The notes beneath the pieces are model-generated. The model saw nothing but the letters and a program-made list of their open reading frames with translations, did no database searches and was not told where the DNA came from. The position numbers and the translations under genes are program-made. DNA of 44,940 nucleotides from an uncultured Clostridia bacterium (GTDB lineage Bacteria > Bacillota > Clostridia > Oscillospirales > CAG-272), in NCBI GenBank assembly GCA_937893945.1, contig CALCTA010000107.1, positions 1 through 44,940 on the forward strand, in the 5' to 3' direction. The first letter of the stretch is position 1, and every line of letters begins with the position of its first letter. Below, in pieces: positions 33,446 through 41,318 of this stretch.

Positions 33446-34438
33446 ATGTCATATAGATCAGATAAAGAAAAAATGCAAAAGGAAGCGCAGGCGCACAGAA
33501 GATCGGTTCTTTTTATAATAAAAGTAACCTTTGTAGCATTCGCTGCCTTTCTTCTTATTTTTTGCGTTACGCTCGTTCTCTCAAGCGTTTTTGAGTGGGA
33601 CAGCAATTCAAATGGAGACGAAATAGCTCCGAGCATAACCCAGAATATGAACGTAGAGGGCTTTGAAGCCTACAACGGCGGCGTAGTAGGATACGTAGGC
33701 GTAACCCCAACCTTTAAGAAGTTTATATCTGTCAGCGATGATACCGACGAGACTCCTATAGTTTCTGTAGATCACAACGTTGATATAAATACCGTAGGAA
33801 CTTATACCGTAAGATATACCGTTGAGGATGCCTCGGGCAACGTTGCGCATAAAACGCTGATCTACGAGGTAAAGAAGGACGAGTACTCGCTCTCGAAGCT
33901 TATGTCTCTTATCGGAGAGAAAGCTGCCGAGCTTAAGATAACAAAGGAAATGTCAAAGGTACAGCAGGTTCGCGCTATTTACGATTACGTTCATACGAAC
34001 GTTAAGTTTACAGACGAGTCGAATATCCCGAATATCGATCGCAGTAAGTGGCAGAGCGATTGGCTCGAGGAGGCTGTACGCGGACTTGAGACGATGGAGG
34101 GCGACTGTTACACCTATTATTCGCTTTCTAAGGCCTTCTTTGAGTATTTCGGTATTGAAAGCTACGGAATCAAGCGCGCTGAGAACTACGAGGGCGCGGA
34201 GGATGACGGAACTCACTTCTGGAGTGCTGTAAACGTAGGAGCCGGAAGCGACAGATGGTATTATTACGACGCTACAAGACTTAACGGATATTTTAACGGA
34301 GATAGATCCGATAAGAACGCCTGCCTTATCACCGAGGCAAAGCTGAAGAGCCATAAGACCTCAAGCGGAGAGACTTATTTCTACAAGATGACTAAATCCT
34401 ACGATTTCCCGACTATTTCCACCGAGGAGCTTGACTGA
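33446..34438 (+). CDS. Membrane-anchored transglutaminase-like protein
   Basis: A 330-residue protein with a basic start, one transmembrane helix (about 22-48) and an outside part: an Ig-like beta domain (about 60-145, INTVGTYTVRYTVEDASGNVAHK, DUF5011/HYR-like) and a transglutaminase/protease-like core (about 165-330) with the triad Cys221 (EGDCYTYYSLSKAFFEYFGI), His257 (DGTHFWSAV) and Asp275 (WYYYDATR). It may process or link cell-wall proteins or peptides. It starts at an ATG after GGAGG and ends 2 nt before the ligase gene, so it is the first gene of the dlt-like operon, an addition not in classical dlt loci. Confidence 0.8.
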   Translation: MSYRSDKEKMQKEAQAHRRSVLFIIKVTFVAFAAFLLIFCVTLVLSSVFEWDSNSNGDEIAPSITQNMNVEGFEAYNGGVVGYVGVTPTFKKFISVSDDTDETPIVSVDHNVDINTVGTYTVRYTVEDASGNVAHKTLIYEVKKDEYSLSKLMSLIGEKAAELKITKEMSKVQQVRAIYDYVHTNVKFTDESNIPNIDRSKWQSDWLEEAVRGLETMEGDCYTYYSLSKAFFEYFGIESYGIKRAENYEGAEDDGTHFWSAVNVGAGSDRWYYYDATRLNGYFNGDRSDKNACLITEAKLKSHKTSSGETYFYKMTKSYDFPTISTEELD

Positions 34439-34440
34439 TA

Positions 34441-35943
34441 ATGCAAAAAAATATTCTTGAATATCTTGAAAGCACCGTAAAGGTCTGCCCCGACAAATTA
34501 GCTTTTTCCACGGGCAAGGAGGGAATGACCTTCTCGGAGATATACACGCGCTCGCGTGCCGTTGGAAGCTTTCTCGCTGATAACGGATTTTACGGTGAGC
34601 CGATAGCTATAATAATGGACAAGCACCCCCGCACGCTCACGGCGTTCTGGGGAGTAAATTACGCCGGCTGTTTTTACGCTTGCATAGATGAAAAGATGCC
34701 CGAGGCGAGAATGAGCGCTATTATCGAAAAGCTCTCGCCAAGAGCTATTATCTGCGACACTAAAAACAGAAAGACCGCAGAAGCGCTCAACGTTGATACG
34801 GTGTATCTCTACGACGATATATGCAACTACCCAGTAAACGAGAGCGTACTTGCCGATATACGAGCAAAGCAGAGCAGTACCGACGCTATCTACGTTGCCT
34901 TCACATCAGGCTCTACGGGTACGCCCAAAGGAGTTGTAGCCGCGCACCGCTCGGTAATAGACTATACCGAAACACTTTGCGAAGCACTTGAGTTTGACAG
35001 CAATACTGTTTTCGGAAATCAGACACCGCTCTATTTTGATGCGCCCTTAAAAGAGATAATGCCTACCCTCAAGCTCGGCGCAACGACTTATTTTATCCCC
35101 AAGATGCTTTTCTCGTTTCCGGTCAAGCTTGTCGAATATCTTGACGAGCATAAAATTAACACTATCTGCTGGGTAGTGTCGGCACTCGTTCAGATATCCT
35201 CGCTCGGCGCACTTGAAAATCACACGCCTAAATATCTTACAAAGGTAGCGTTTGGAAGCGAGCTGTTCCCGAGAAAGCAGTACGATCTCTGGCGCGCAGC
35301 ACTTCCCGAAGCGGACTTTTATAATCTCTACGGTCCGACTGAGGCTACGGGAATGTCTTGCTATTGGAAGGCAGACAGAGAGCTGAATCCGGACGAGCCT
35401 ATCCCGATAGGTAGGCCGTTTGACAACACGGACATTATCCTTATAGACGAGGGCGTACGCTCAGAGCAGGGAGAGATATGCATACGCGGAACGTGTCTTA
35501 CTATGGGATACTATAACGATAAGGACAAGACAGACGCGGCATTCGTGCAGAATCCGCTTAATACGGCATACCCTGAGCTGATATATAAAACAGGGGATAT
35601 AGGCAGGATAAACGAGCGCGGAGAGCTTGTTTTCCTCTGCCGCAAGGACTCGCAGATAAAGCATATGGGACACCGCATCGAGCTTGGCGAGATCGAGAGC
35701 GCGGCACTCAAATGCGACGGCGTGCGAAGCGCTTGCTGTGTTTATGACAACGAGGGCAAGCGTATAGTTCTGTACGCGGTAGGAGATACCTCGCCAGAGG
35801 AAATAGCCTCTATATTACGCGGATATCTGCCGAGATATATGCTTCCCGCGCATATTGAAAAATTAGACGTGCTTCCGTTTACAACAAACGGAAAGATAGA
35901 CAGAAAAGGACTTAAGGAAAGAGCCGAGAAGGCGCTTTCTTAA
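34441..35943 (+). CDS. DltA-like amino acid--carrier protein ligase
   Basis: A 500-residue adenylate-forming enzyme. Core motifs: A3 FTSGSTGTPKG (154-164), A5 NLYGPTEAT, A7 YKTGDIGR, A8 GHRIELGEIE and A10 TTNGKIDRKGL with Lys485. The overall likeness and the neighbours (a carrier protein, MBOAT and SGNH gene) make it a DltA-type ligase that charges the carrier at 35961; D-alanine is the family substrate, but the amino acid here is inferred, not read. It is probably cytosolic. Confidence 0.82.
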   Translation: MQKNILEYLESTVKVCPDKLAFSTGKEGMTFSEIYTRSRAVGSFLADNGFYGEPIAIIMDKHPRTLTAFWGVNYAGCFYACIDEKMPEARMSAIIEKLSPRAIICDTKNRKTAEALNVDTVYLYDDICNYPVNESVLADIRAKQSSTDAIYVAFTSGSTGTPKGVVAAHRSVIDYTETLCEALEFDSNTVFGNQTPLYFDAPLKEIMPTLKLGATTYFIPKMLFSFPVKLVEYLDEHKINTICWVVSALVQISSLGALENHTPKYLTKVAFGSELFPRKQYDLWRAALPEADFYNLYGPTEATGMSCYWKADRELNPDEPIPIGRPFDNTDIILIDEGVRSEQGEICIRGTCLTMGYYNDKDKTDAAFVQNPLNTAYPELIYKTGDIGRINERGELVFLCRKDSQIKHMGHRIELGEIESAALKCDGVRSACCVYDNEGKRIVLYAVGDTSPEEIASILRGYLPRYMLPAHIEKLDVLPFTTNGKIDRKGLKERAEKALS

Positions 35944-35960
35944 CTAAGGAGAACATTGGT

Positions 35961-36188
35961 ATGGAAAAACTTATCGCAATTCTTTCCTCGCTTCATCCCG
36001 ACGTGGATTTTGAGAATAACGATTCGCTTATCGACGACGGTATTCTTGACTCCCTCGATATAGTAACTCTCGTTACCGAGATAAATGCTACCTTCGACGT
36101 TATCATTCCCGCCGAAGAGGTAGTTCCCGAGAATTTCAACTCAGCAGAGGCTCTTATGGAGCTTATCACAAGGCTTGACGAGGAATAA
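35961..36188 (+). CDS. DltC-like acyl/aminoacyl carrier protein
   Basis: A 75-residue helical carrier. The phosphopantetheine site is Ser31 in DDGILDSLDIVTLV. Strongly acidic, as usual. It follows the ligase by 17 nt and precedes the MBOAT gene by 9 nt. In classical dlt order the MBOAT (dltB) precedes the carrier (dltC); here the carrier comes first. Confidence 0.88.
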   Translation: MEKLIAILSSLHPDVDFENNDSLIDDGILDSLDIVTLVTEINATFDVIIPAEEVVPENFNSAEALMELITRLDEE

Positions 36189-36197
36189 TAATACAAA

Positions 36198-37787
36198 ATG
36201 CTTTTTACGTCATACGGATTTATTCTCTTTATGGCTCTGCTGCTCTGCGTCTATTATATCTTCCCCAAGAAATATCAATGGACGCTTCTGCTTGTAGGCA
36301 GCTACTTTTTCTACGCCTTTTCGGGCATAGAGAACTTCGCGTTTATAATTTTTACGACTCTCTCGTGCTTCTTTATTGCGAGAGTGATAGAGAAGAGAAA
36401 GACACGCGAGGACGAATACGTAGCGCTCAACAAGGAAAGCTTGAGCAAGGAAGAGAGAAAGGCATACAGAGCAAAAGAGAAGAAAAAGAGATTTTATATT
36501 CTTGTTCTTGGATTGCTGCTTAATTTCGGAATTCTTGCAATTCTTAAATACACAGCCTTTGCAGTAAAGAATCTCAATAGCGCTCTTGTTATCTTCGGAG
36601 CTGATAAGCTTACCGTTCCCGATCTGATAATACCCTTAGGACTTTCCTTCTTTGTATTTCAAAGCACGGGATATCTTATCGACGTTTACAGAGGCAAGAC
36701 CTTTGCCGAGAAGAATATCGCAAGACTTGCGCTCTTCGTATCTTTCTTTCCGCAGCTTGCCCAAGGCCCTATCTCAAGACATTCTGACCTTGCCGCAGAG
36801 CTTTATACTCCGCACCCCTTTTGCGCCAAAGCGCTGAAGTTCGGCTTGCAGAGAATACTCTGGGGATACTTCAAGAAGCTTGTCATTGCAGACAGAGTGC
36901 TTGTAGCTATCAAGTCTCTCCTTGGAGATACCTCGTCCTATACGGGCGCTTACGTAGCTCTGCTTATCATTCTTTATTCAATAGAGATATACGCCGATTT
37001 CACTGGCGGAATAGATATAACTATCGGTATTGCCGAGGCAATGGGAATTCGCCTCAAGGAGAACTTCAATCATCCGTTCTCCTCGCGCTCGACCAAGGAG
37101 TATTGGAACAGATGGCATATCACGATGGGAAGCTGGTTTACAGATTACGTCTTTTATCCGCTCTCATTCTCAAGACCGATGATGAAGCTCTCGACCTGGA
37201 GCAGAGCTAAGCTCGGCAACGCGGTAGGAAAGAGATTGCCCGTATATATAGCGACCTCTGTAACTTGGTTCTTAACGGGACTATGGCACGGAGCGGCGTG
37301 GAACTTTATCGTCTGGGGAATGCTCAACTGCCTCGTTATTCTCGTCTCTCAGGAGCTTGAACCGCTTTACAGACGCTTCCGCGAGAAATTTCCTCGCCTT
37401 ACCGCATCCTACGGTTATCATTGCTTTGAGGCTTCGCGCACCTTCTTACTCATGGGACTTATCCGCTCGCTCGATTGCTACGCAAACGTGCCTCTCTCTT
37501 TTCGCATGTGGGGTAGTATGCTCACAACCTTCAATTACGGAAGCTGCTTTGGCGGAGGCATACTCGACCTCGGACTTGAGATAAAGGATTACGTTATTAT
37601 TGCAGTAGCCGTGGCAGTCGTGGCAGTAGTAGCAAAGATTTCCGAAAAACGAGATCTGCGCGAGTGGTTGCTTGGTAAGACTGTGCTTTCCTGGACACTA
37701 AGTGCGGCGATATTGATAGCAATAATCCTGTTTGGCGCTTACAGCATCGGATATGACGCATCACAGTTTATTTATACACAATTCTGA
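36198..37787 (+). CDS. MBOAT family O-acyltransferase (DltB/AlgI-like)
   Basis: A 529-residue membrane protein with about 11 hydrophobic helices. It has the MBOAT signature RWHITMGSWFTDYVFYPL with His307 and the catalytic His364 in GLWHGAAWNFIVWG, and SFFPQLAQGPISRHSDL. It should move the aminoacyl or acyl group from the carrier across the membrane to a surface polymer with the SGNH protein that follows. DltB or a related polymer acyltransferase cannot be told apart by sequence alone. Confidence 0.9.
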   Translation: MLFTSYGFILFMALLLCVYYIFPKKYQWTLLLVGSYFFYAFSGIENFAFIIFTTLSCFFIARVIEKRKTREDEYVALNKESLSKEERKAYRAKEKKKRFYILVLGLLLNFGILAILKYTAFAVKNLNSALVIFGADKLTVPDLIIPLGLSFFVFQSTGYLIDVYRGKTFAEKNIARLALFVSFFPQLAQGPISRHSDLAAELYTPHPFCAKALKFGLQRILWGYFKKLVIADRVLVAIKSLLGDTSSYTGAYVALLIILYSIEIYADFTGGIDITIGIAEAMGIRLKENFNHPFSSRSTKEYWNRWHITMGSWFTDYVFYPLSFSRPMMKLSTWSRAKLGNAVGKRLPVYIATSVTWFLTGLWHGAAWNFIVWGMLNCLVILVSQELEPLYRRFREKFPRLTASYGYHCFEASRTFLLMGLIRSLDCYANVPLSFRMWGSMLTTFNYGSCFGGGILDLGLEIKDYVIIAVAVAVVAVVAKISEKRDLREWLLGKTVLSWTLSAAILIAIILFGAYSIGYDASQFIYTQF

Positions 37788-37802
37788 TATATAGGAATAT
37801 AA

Positions 37803-38837
37803 ATGAAGAAAAAGATTTTAGTAAGCATAGCGGCGCTCCTGATAATAGTTCTGATACTCGGACTGCTTCAGGCGCTTGTCGTTCCAAAGTATATAACTAA
37901 TCCCGAAGGACTTCTTACGGGAGAATATTACGCCGACGCCGGCGGACACGACGTTATATTCGTGGGCGACTGTGAGGCTTATGAGAGCGTAGTGCCTTCG
38001 ATTTTATGGAAGGAATACGGTATCACCTCTTACGTGCGCGGCGGTGCTCAACAGCTTGTCTGGCATTCATATTATCTTCTTGAGGAGACCTTCAAATATG
38101 AGTCTCCAAAGGCGGTAGTGTTTAACGTTTACGCACTCAAATACGGCGAGCCGCAGAGCGAGGCGTATAACAGAATGACCTTTGACAATATGAAATGGTC
38201 AACTGCAAAGGTAAATGGAATATTCGCGTCTATGACCGAGGATGAGAGCTTTGTTGAATATCTCTTTCCCTTGCTCCGCTACCATTCCAGAATAACCGAG
38301 CTTGAAAAGACTGATTTCGAGTATTGGCTCAAAAGTCCTGAGGACGTATCGGACAACGGTTATCTTATGAAGACGGGCGTCAGACCTATGCCTGAGAGCG
38401 AGCCTATAACAGATGCTCCCGAGGAGCTTATACCCGATAGCTCTATAGAATATCTGGATAAGATGCGAGAGCTTTGCGCGGAGAATGACTGTGAGCTGAT
38501 ACTTATGAAAGCACCCACTAATCCGAGAGGATATTGGTGGTATGACGAGTGGGATGCGCAGATAACCGAATATGCAGAGCAGCATAGCCTGTCTTACTAT
38601 AATTTTATCCCTCACGCAGAGGAGATGGGCATAGACTGGCAGACAGATACCTACGACGAGGGACTTCACCTCAACGTTTACGGAGCAGAGAAGTTTACAA
38701 AGCATCTCGGTGCACTGCTTTCCGCAAAACACGGTATTGCCTCTCATAAGGATGAAGCCGACACACTCTCTCGTTGGAATGAATATCTCGACGAATATGA
38801 AAACAAGAAGAAGCAAATGGAGGACACCGATAAATGA
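37803..38837 (+). CDS. SGNH-like (DltD-type) envelope protein with Cys in the nucleophile position
   Basis: A 344-residue protein with an N-terminal anchor (about 5-27) and an outside SGNH-like domain. Block I reads FVGDCEAYES: Cys57 stands where Ser is usual (GDS). Block V has Asp285 and His289 (DEGLHLN). SGNH proteins in MBOAT loci complete acyl transfer onto sugars or teichoic acid. The region around GITSYVRGGAQQLVWHSYYLL is strongly conserved with similar proteins in Clostridia as far as I recall, so the Cys is probably real rather than an error. The stop overlaps the next gene by 4 nt. Confidence 0.8.
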   Translation: MKKKILVSIAALLIIVLILGLLQALVVPKYITNPEGLLTGEYYADAGGHDVIFVGDCEAYESVVPSILWKEYGITSYVRGGAQQLVWHSYYLLEETFKYESPKAVVFNVYALKYGEPQSEAYNRMTFDNMKWSTAKVNGIFASMTEDESFVEYLFPLLRYHSRITELEKTDFEYWLKSPEDVSDNGYLMKTGVRPMPESEPITDAPEELIPDSSIEYLDKMRELCAENDCELILMKAPTNPRGYWWYDEWDAQITEYAEQHSLSYYNFIPHAEEMGIDWQTDTYDEGLHLNVYGAEKFTKHLGALLSAKHGIASHKDEADTLSRWNEYLDEYENKKKQMEDTDK

Positions 38838-39337
38838 AAGCTATTATGAAAATTTTGTGCGCGGTATTAGCGCTTATTTGCATTGGCACTATGACGCTAG
38901 CCTGCGATAGCTCAAACGACGATAACGGCGGAGCTTCGGGCGGCACGTTCGGTATTGTCTATAAGGACACTACCATCAAGCTCGACGAGAAGGCTGACGG
39001 AGTTCTCTCTAAGCTCGGCGAGCCTAAACACACCGATAATCTCGGAGATTGCGGCGGCATTGGCGTGCAGACCAAATACACCTTTGACGATATAGCAATC
39101 AACACCCTTAAGGAAAAGGACGGAGAGAAGATACACAAGATAGCCTTGCTCAACGACCTCGTTTCTACCTCTAAGGGTATTTCCATCGGATCAGACGAGG
39201 CGAGCGTCAAGGAAGCCTACGGTACACCCTCTGCTGAGGAGAACGGCAAGCTGATCTACAAGAGCGGAAATCTTGAGCTTGAGTTTACCGTTAAGGGCGG
39301 AAGTGTTACCGCTATAAATTATAGAAGAATAGTCTGA
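38834..39337 (+). CDS. Small lipoprotein at the end of the dlt-like operon
   Basis: A 167-residue exported lipoprotein: signal to TMTLAC with lipid Cys24, a Ser/Asp/Gly linker, then about 125 residues with two similar beta-rich halves (KADGVLSKLGEPKH and EASVKEAYGTPSAE each open a unit), as in BLIP or SmpA-like folds. No enzymatic motif. It overlaps the SGNH gene by ATGA, so it is translated with it, and probably assists the acyl transfer or binds its product. Function unknown. Confidence 0.75.
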   Translation: MKAIMKILCAVLALICIGTMTLACDSSNDDNGGASGGTFGIVYKDTTIKLDEKADGVLSKLGEPKHTDNLGDCGGIGVQTKYTFDDIAINTLKEKDGEKIHKIALLNDLVSTSKGISIGSDEASVKEAYGTPSAEENGKLIYKSGNLELEFTVKGGSVTAINYRRIV

Positions 39338-39354
39338 ACAATATAGCAAAAAAG

Positions 39355-39406
39355 AAAAGAGAGTGCTGAAAAAACGATTTTTGTCGGAATTCGGCACTCT
39401 CTTTTT
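39355..39406 (+). terminator. Terminator of the dlt-like operon
   Basis: Stem AAAAGAGAGTGC (39355-39366) / GCACTCTCTTTT (39394-39405), extending inward by CTGAA/TTCGG-type pairs, with a T-run at 39402-39406. Confidence 0.9.
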
Positions 39407-39488
39407 GTGCTTTTATGAAAAAATAGAAAAAACTGCAATATTTTTAGCACTGTTCACAAATAATTAACAAAAAACTTTTAAAAAACCC

Positions 39489-39517
39489 TTGACAAACAGA
39501 GCAAAAAATGATAAATT
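39489..39517 (+). promoter_or_regulatory. Promoter of the hrcA operon
   Basis: TTGACA (39489-39494) with a weak -10 about 16-17 nt downstream (TGATAAATT, 39509-39517). The CIRCE element starts 13 nt later. Confidence 0.6.
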
Positions 39518-39529
39518 TTATACAGTGAT

Positions 39530-39556
39530 TTAGCACTTGAGGCAAAAGAGTGCTAA
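39530..39556 (+). promoter_or_regulatory. CIRCE operator (HrcA binding site)
   Basis: TTAGCACTT (39530-39538), 9-nt spacer, GAGTGCTAA (39548-39556): the CIRCE consensus (TTAGCACTC-N9-GAGTGCTAA) with one change at the last base of the left arm. It lies just after the predicted start of transcription, so HrcA should repress its own operon. Confidence 0.95.
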
Positions 39557-39587
39557 ACCAAGTTAAAAAACGAGAGGAGAAAGGTTA

Positions 39588-40661
39588 ATGGGACACGAAA
39601 ATCTCAGCGAAAGAAAAAAGCTTATACTTAAGGCTATCGTTGAAGCTCATATTGACGGTGGCGAGCCTGTCGGTTCAAAGTATATAATGCAGAATAATCT
39701 TCTCTCATGCTCATCTGCAACGATAAGAAACGAAATGGCAGAGCTTGAGCAAATGGGCTACCTCGTACAGCCTCATACTTCAGCCGGCAGAGTGCCAAGC
39801 GAGGCAGGCTACAGATTTTACGTTGACGCTCTCGTGGAGCAGTACGCGAGAACCACTCACGAGGTGGTGCAGATAAATCAGCTTCTTAGAACAAAGATGA
39901 ACGAGCTTGATCAGCTTCTTGATACGGCGTCTCGTCTCGCTTCTACAATGACTAATTACACAGGCATTGCGATAAAGCCTAAGTCCAATTCGGTAACGAT
40001 GTCGAAATTTGAGATAATACCGATGGACCAGAACAATTTCGCGATGGTAATGATAAGCTCGGGCGGCGTTGTAAAGACTAAAAAGGTAAAGACTGCCGAG
40101 ATTATCCCCGAGGGAGCGCTTGCGAGACTTTCCGAACTTTTCAATTCGTCTCTGTGCGGAATTGGCGCGGATATGATAACTCTCCCGATAATTATGCGAC
40201 TTGAGGTCGAGATGGGAGATGCGGCATTCCTTGTAAACCCCACGGTCAAGTGTGTTTATGAGGTAATGAATGAAATTGACGGCGGAGAGATGAAGCTCTC
40301 GGGTCTTAATCATCTTCTTAAGTATCCCGAATACGCAGATACAGCGGAATTTGGTGAGCTGCTCGGAACACTTGAAAGTCAGGAGGAGATACTTGAGCTG
40401 GTATCTACCGCCGAGAGCGATGATATAAACGTCCTCATCGGTTCTGAAAGCTCTGTAAAGGTAATGAACAATTCCTCGCTCGTCTTTACACCGATAAAGA
40501 AGAACGGTCATACGATCGGCGTTATCGGCGTATTAGGACCGAGACGAATGAATTATAAACAGGTTTTAAAGGCCCTCGGAGACATAGGCGGAAGCATAGC
40601 GCAGATGATGGAAGAGGACAGACAGTTAAAGGAAGCAAATACAAAGGAAGGAGATAATTGA
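39588..40661 (+). CDS. hrcA: Heat-inducible transcription repressor HrcA
   Basis: A 357-residue repressor of class I heat-shock genes. The winged-helix (residues 1-75: SERKKLILKAIVEAHIDGGEPVGSK in parts, LLSCSSATIRNEMAELEQMGYLVQPHTSAGRVPS) recognises CIRCE. The GAF-like core and the final GVIGVLGPRRMNYKQV are typical. ATG at 39588 after GAGAGGAGAAAGG. It overlaps grpE by a single base (TGATG). Confidence 0.96.
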   Translation: MGHENLSERKKLILKAIVEAHIDGGEPVGSKYIMQNNLLSCSSATIRNEMAELEQMGYLVQPHTSAGRVPSEAGYRFYVDALVEQYARTTHEVVQINQLLRTKMNELDQLLDTASRLASTMTNYTGIAIKPKSNSVTMSKFEIIPMDQNNFAMVMISSGGVVKTKKVKTAEIIPEGALARLSELFNSSLCGIGADMITLPIIMRLEVEMGDAAFLVNPTVKCVYEVMNEIDGGEMKLSGLNHLLKYPEYADTAEFGELLGTLESQEEILELVSTAESDDINVLIGSESSVKVMNNSSLVFTPIKKNGHTIGVIGVLGPRRMNYKQVLKALGDIGGSIAQMMEEDRQLKEANTKEGDN

Positions 40662-41263
40662 TGGAAGAGAACAAGAACACCTGCCCTGAGGACATCAAGG
40701 AGCAGGAGGCGGCAGAGGCACAGGCTGAAAACACCGAGCCGATGCAGGATGCAACTTCCGAGGCAGAGGCTGAGGAAAAGCTCTCGGGCAAGGAAAAACG
40801 AAAGATGAAGAAAGCTGAGGCGGAGATAGAAAAGCTTAACGCGACTATCGCCGAGGAGCAGGATAAGTATTTAAGACTTTACGCGGAATACGATAATTTC
40901 CGTAAGAGAAGCGCAAGAGAGCGCGAGGGCATTTATACAGACGCATACTGTGATGCGCTTTCACAGATACTGCCGGTTCTCGATAATCTCGAGAGAGCGG
41001 CACAGTTCAACGCCGAGGAAGCAGACTCACCCATGGCAAAGGGACTTGAGCTTACACTCAAGAGCTTTGTAGAAACGCTGAACAAAATGGGAGTTTACGA
41101 GATAGAGGCGCTTGATAAGGAATTCGATCCCAACCTTCACAATGCTGTAATGCACGTTGACGATGAGGGCGTGGGCGAAAATATAGTAGTTGAGGTCTTT
41201 ATGAAGGGATATAAAAAAGGAGACAAGGTGCTCCGTCATTCCATGGTAAAGGTCGCAAACTAA
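40661..41263 (+). CDS. grpE: Nucleotide exchange factor GrpE
   Basis: A 200-residue cofactor of DnaK. An acidic, Glu/Ala-rich N-terminal tail (residues 1-55) is followed by a long coiled coil with KYLRLYAEYDNFRKRSARERE and the beta domain FDPNLHNAVMHVDDEGVGENIVVEVFMKGYKKGDKVLRHSMVKVAN (family signature, in parts). The ATG at 40661 follows AAGGAAGGAGATAATTG; a TTG at 40658 is less likely. Confidence 0.96.
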   Translation: MEENKNTCPEDIKEQEAAEAQAENTEPMQDATSEAEAEEKLSGKEKRKMKKAEAEIEKLNATIAEEQDKYLRLYAEYDNFRKRSAREREGIYTDAYCDALSQILPVLDNLERAAQFNAEEADSPMAKGLELTLKSFVETLNKMGVYEIEALDKEFDPNLHNAVMHVDDEGVGENIVVEVFMKGYKKGDKVLRHSMVKVAN

Positions 41264-41318
41264 AATAATAACTTATATTTGAAAAATTTAGAATAACCCA
41301 TTAAGGAGGAAAATTATT

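Noticed and set aside
39444..39451. TTAGCACT, a possible second CIRCE half-site
   Set aside because: No matching GAGTGCTAA arm at the right distance; a single 8-base match in A/T-rich DNA is not enough.
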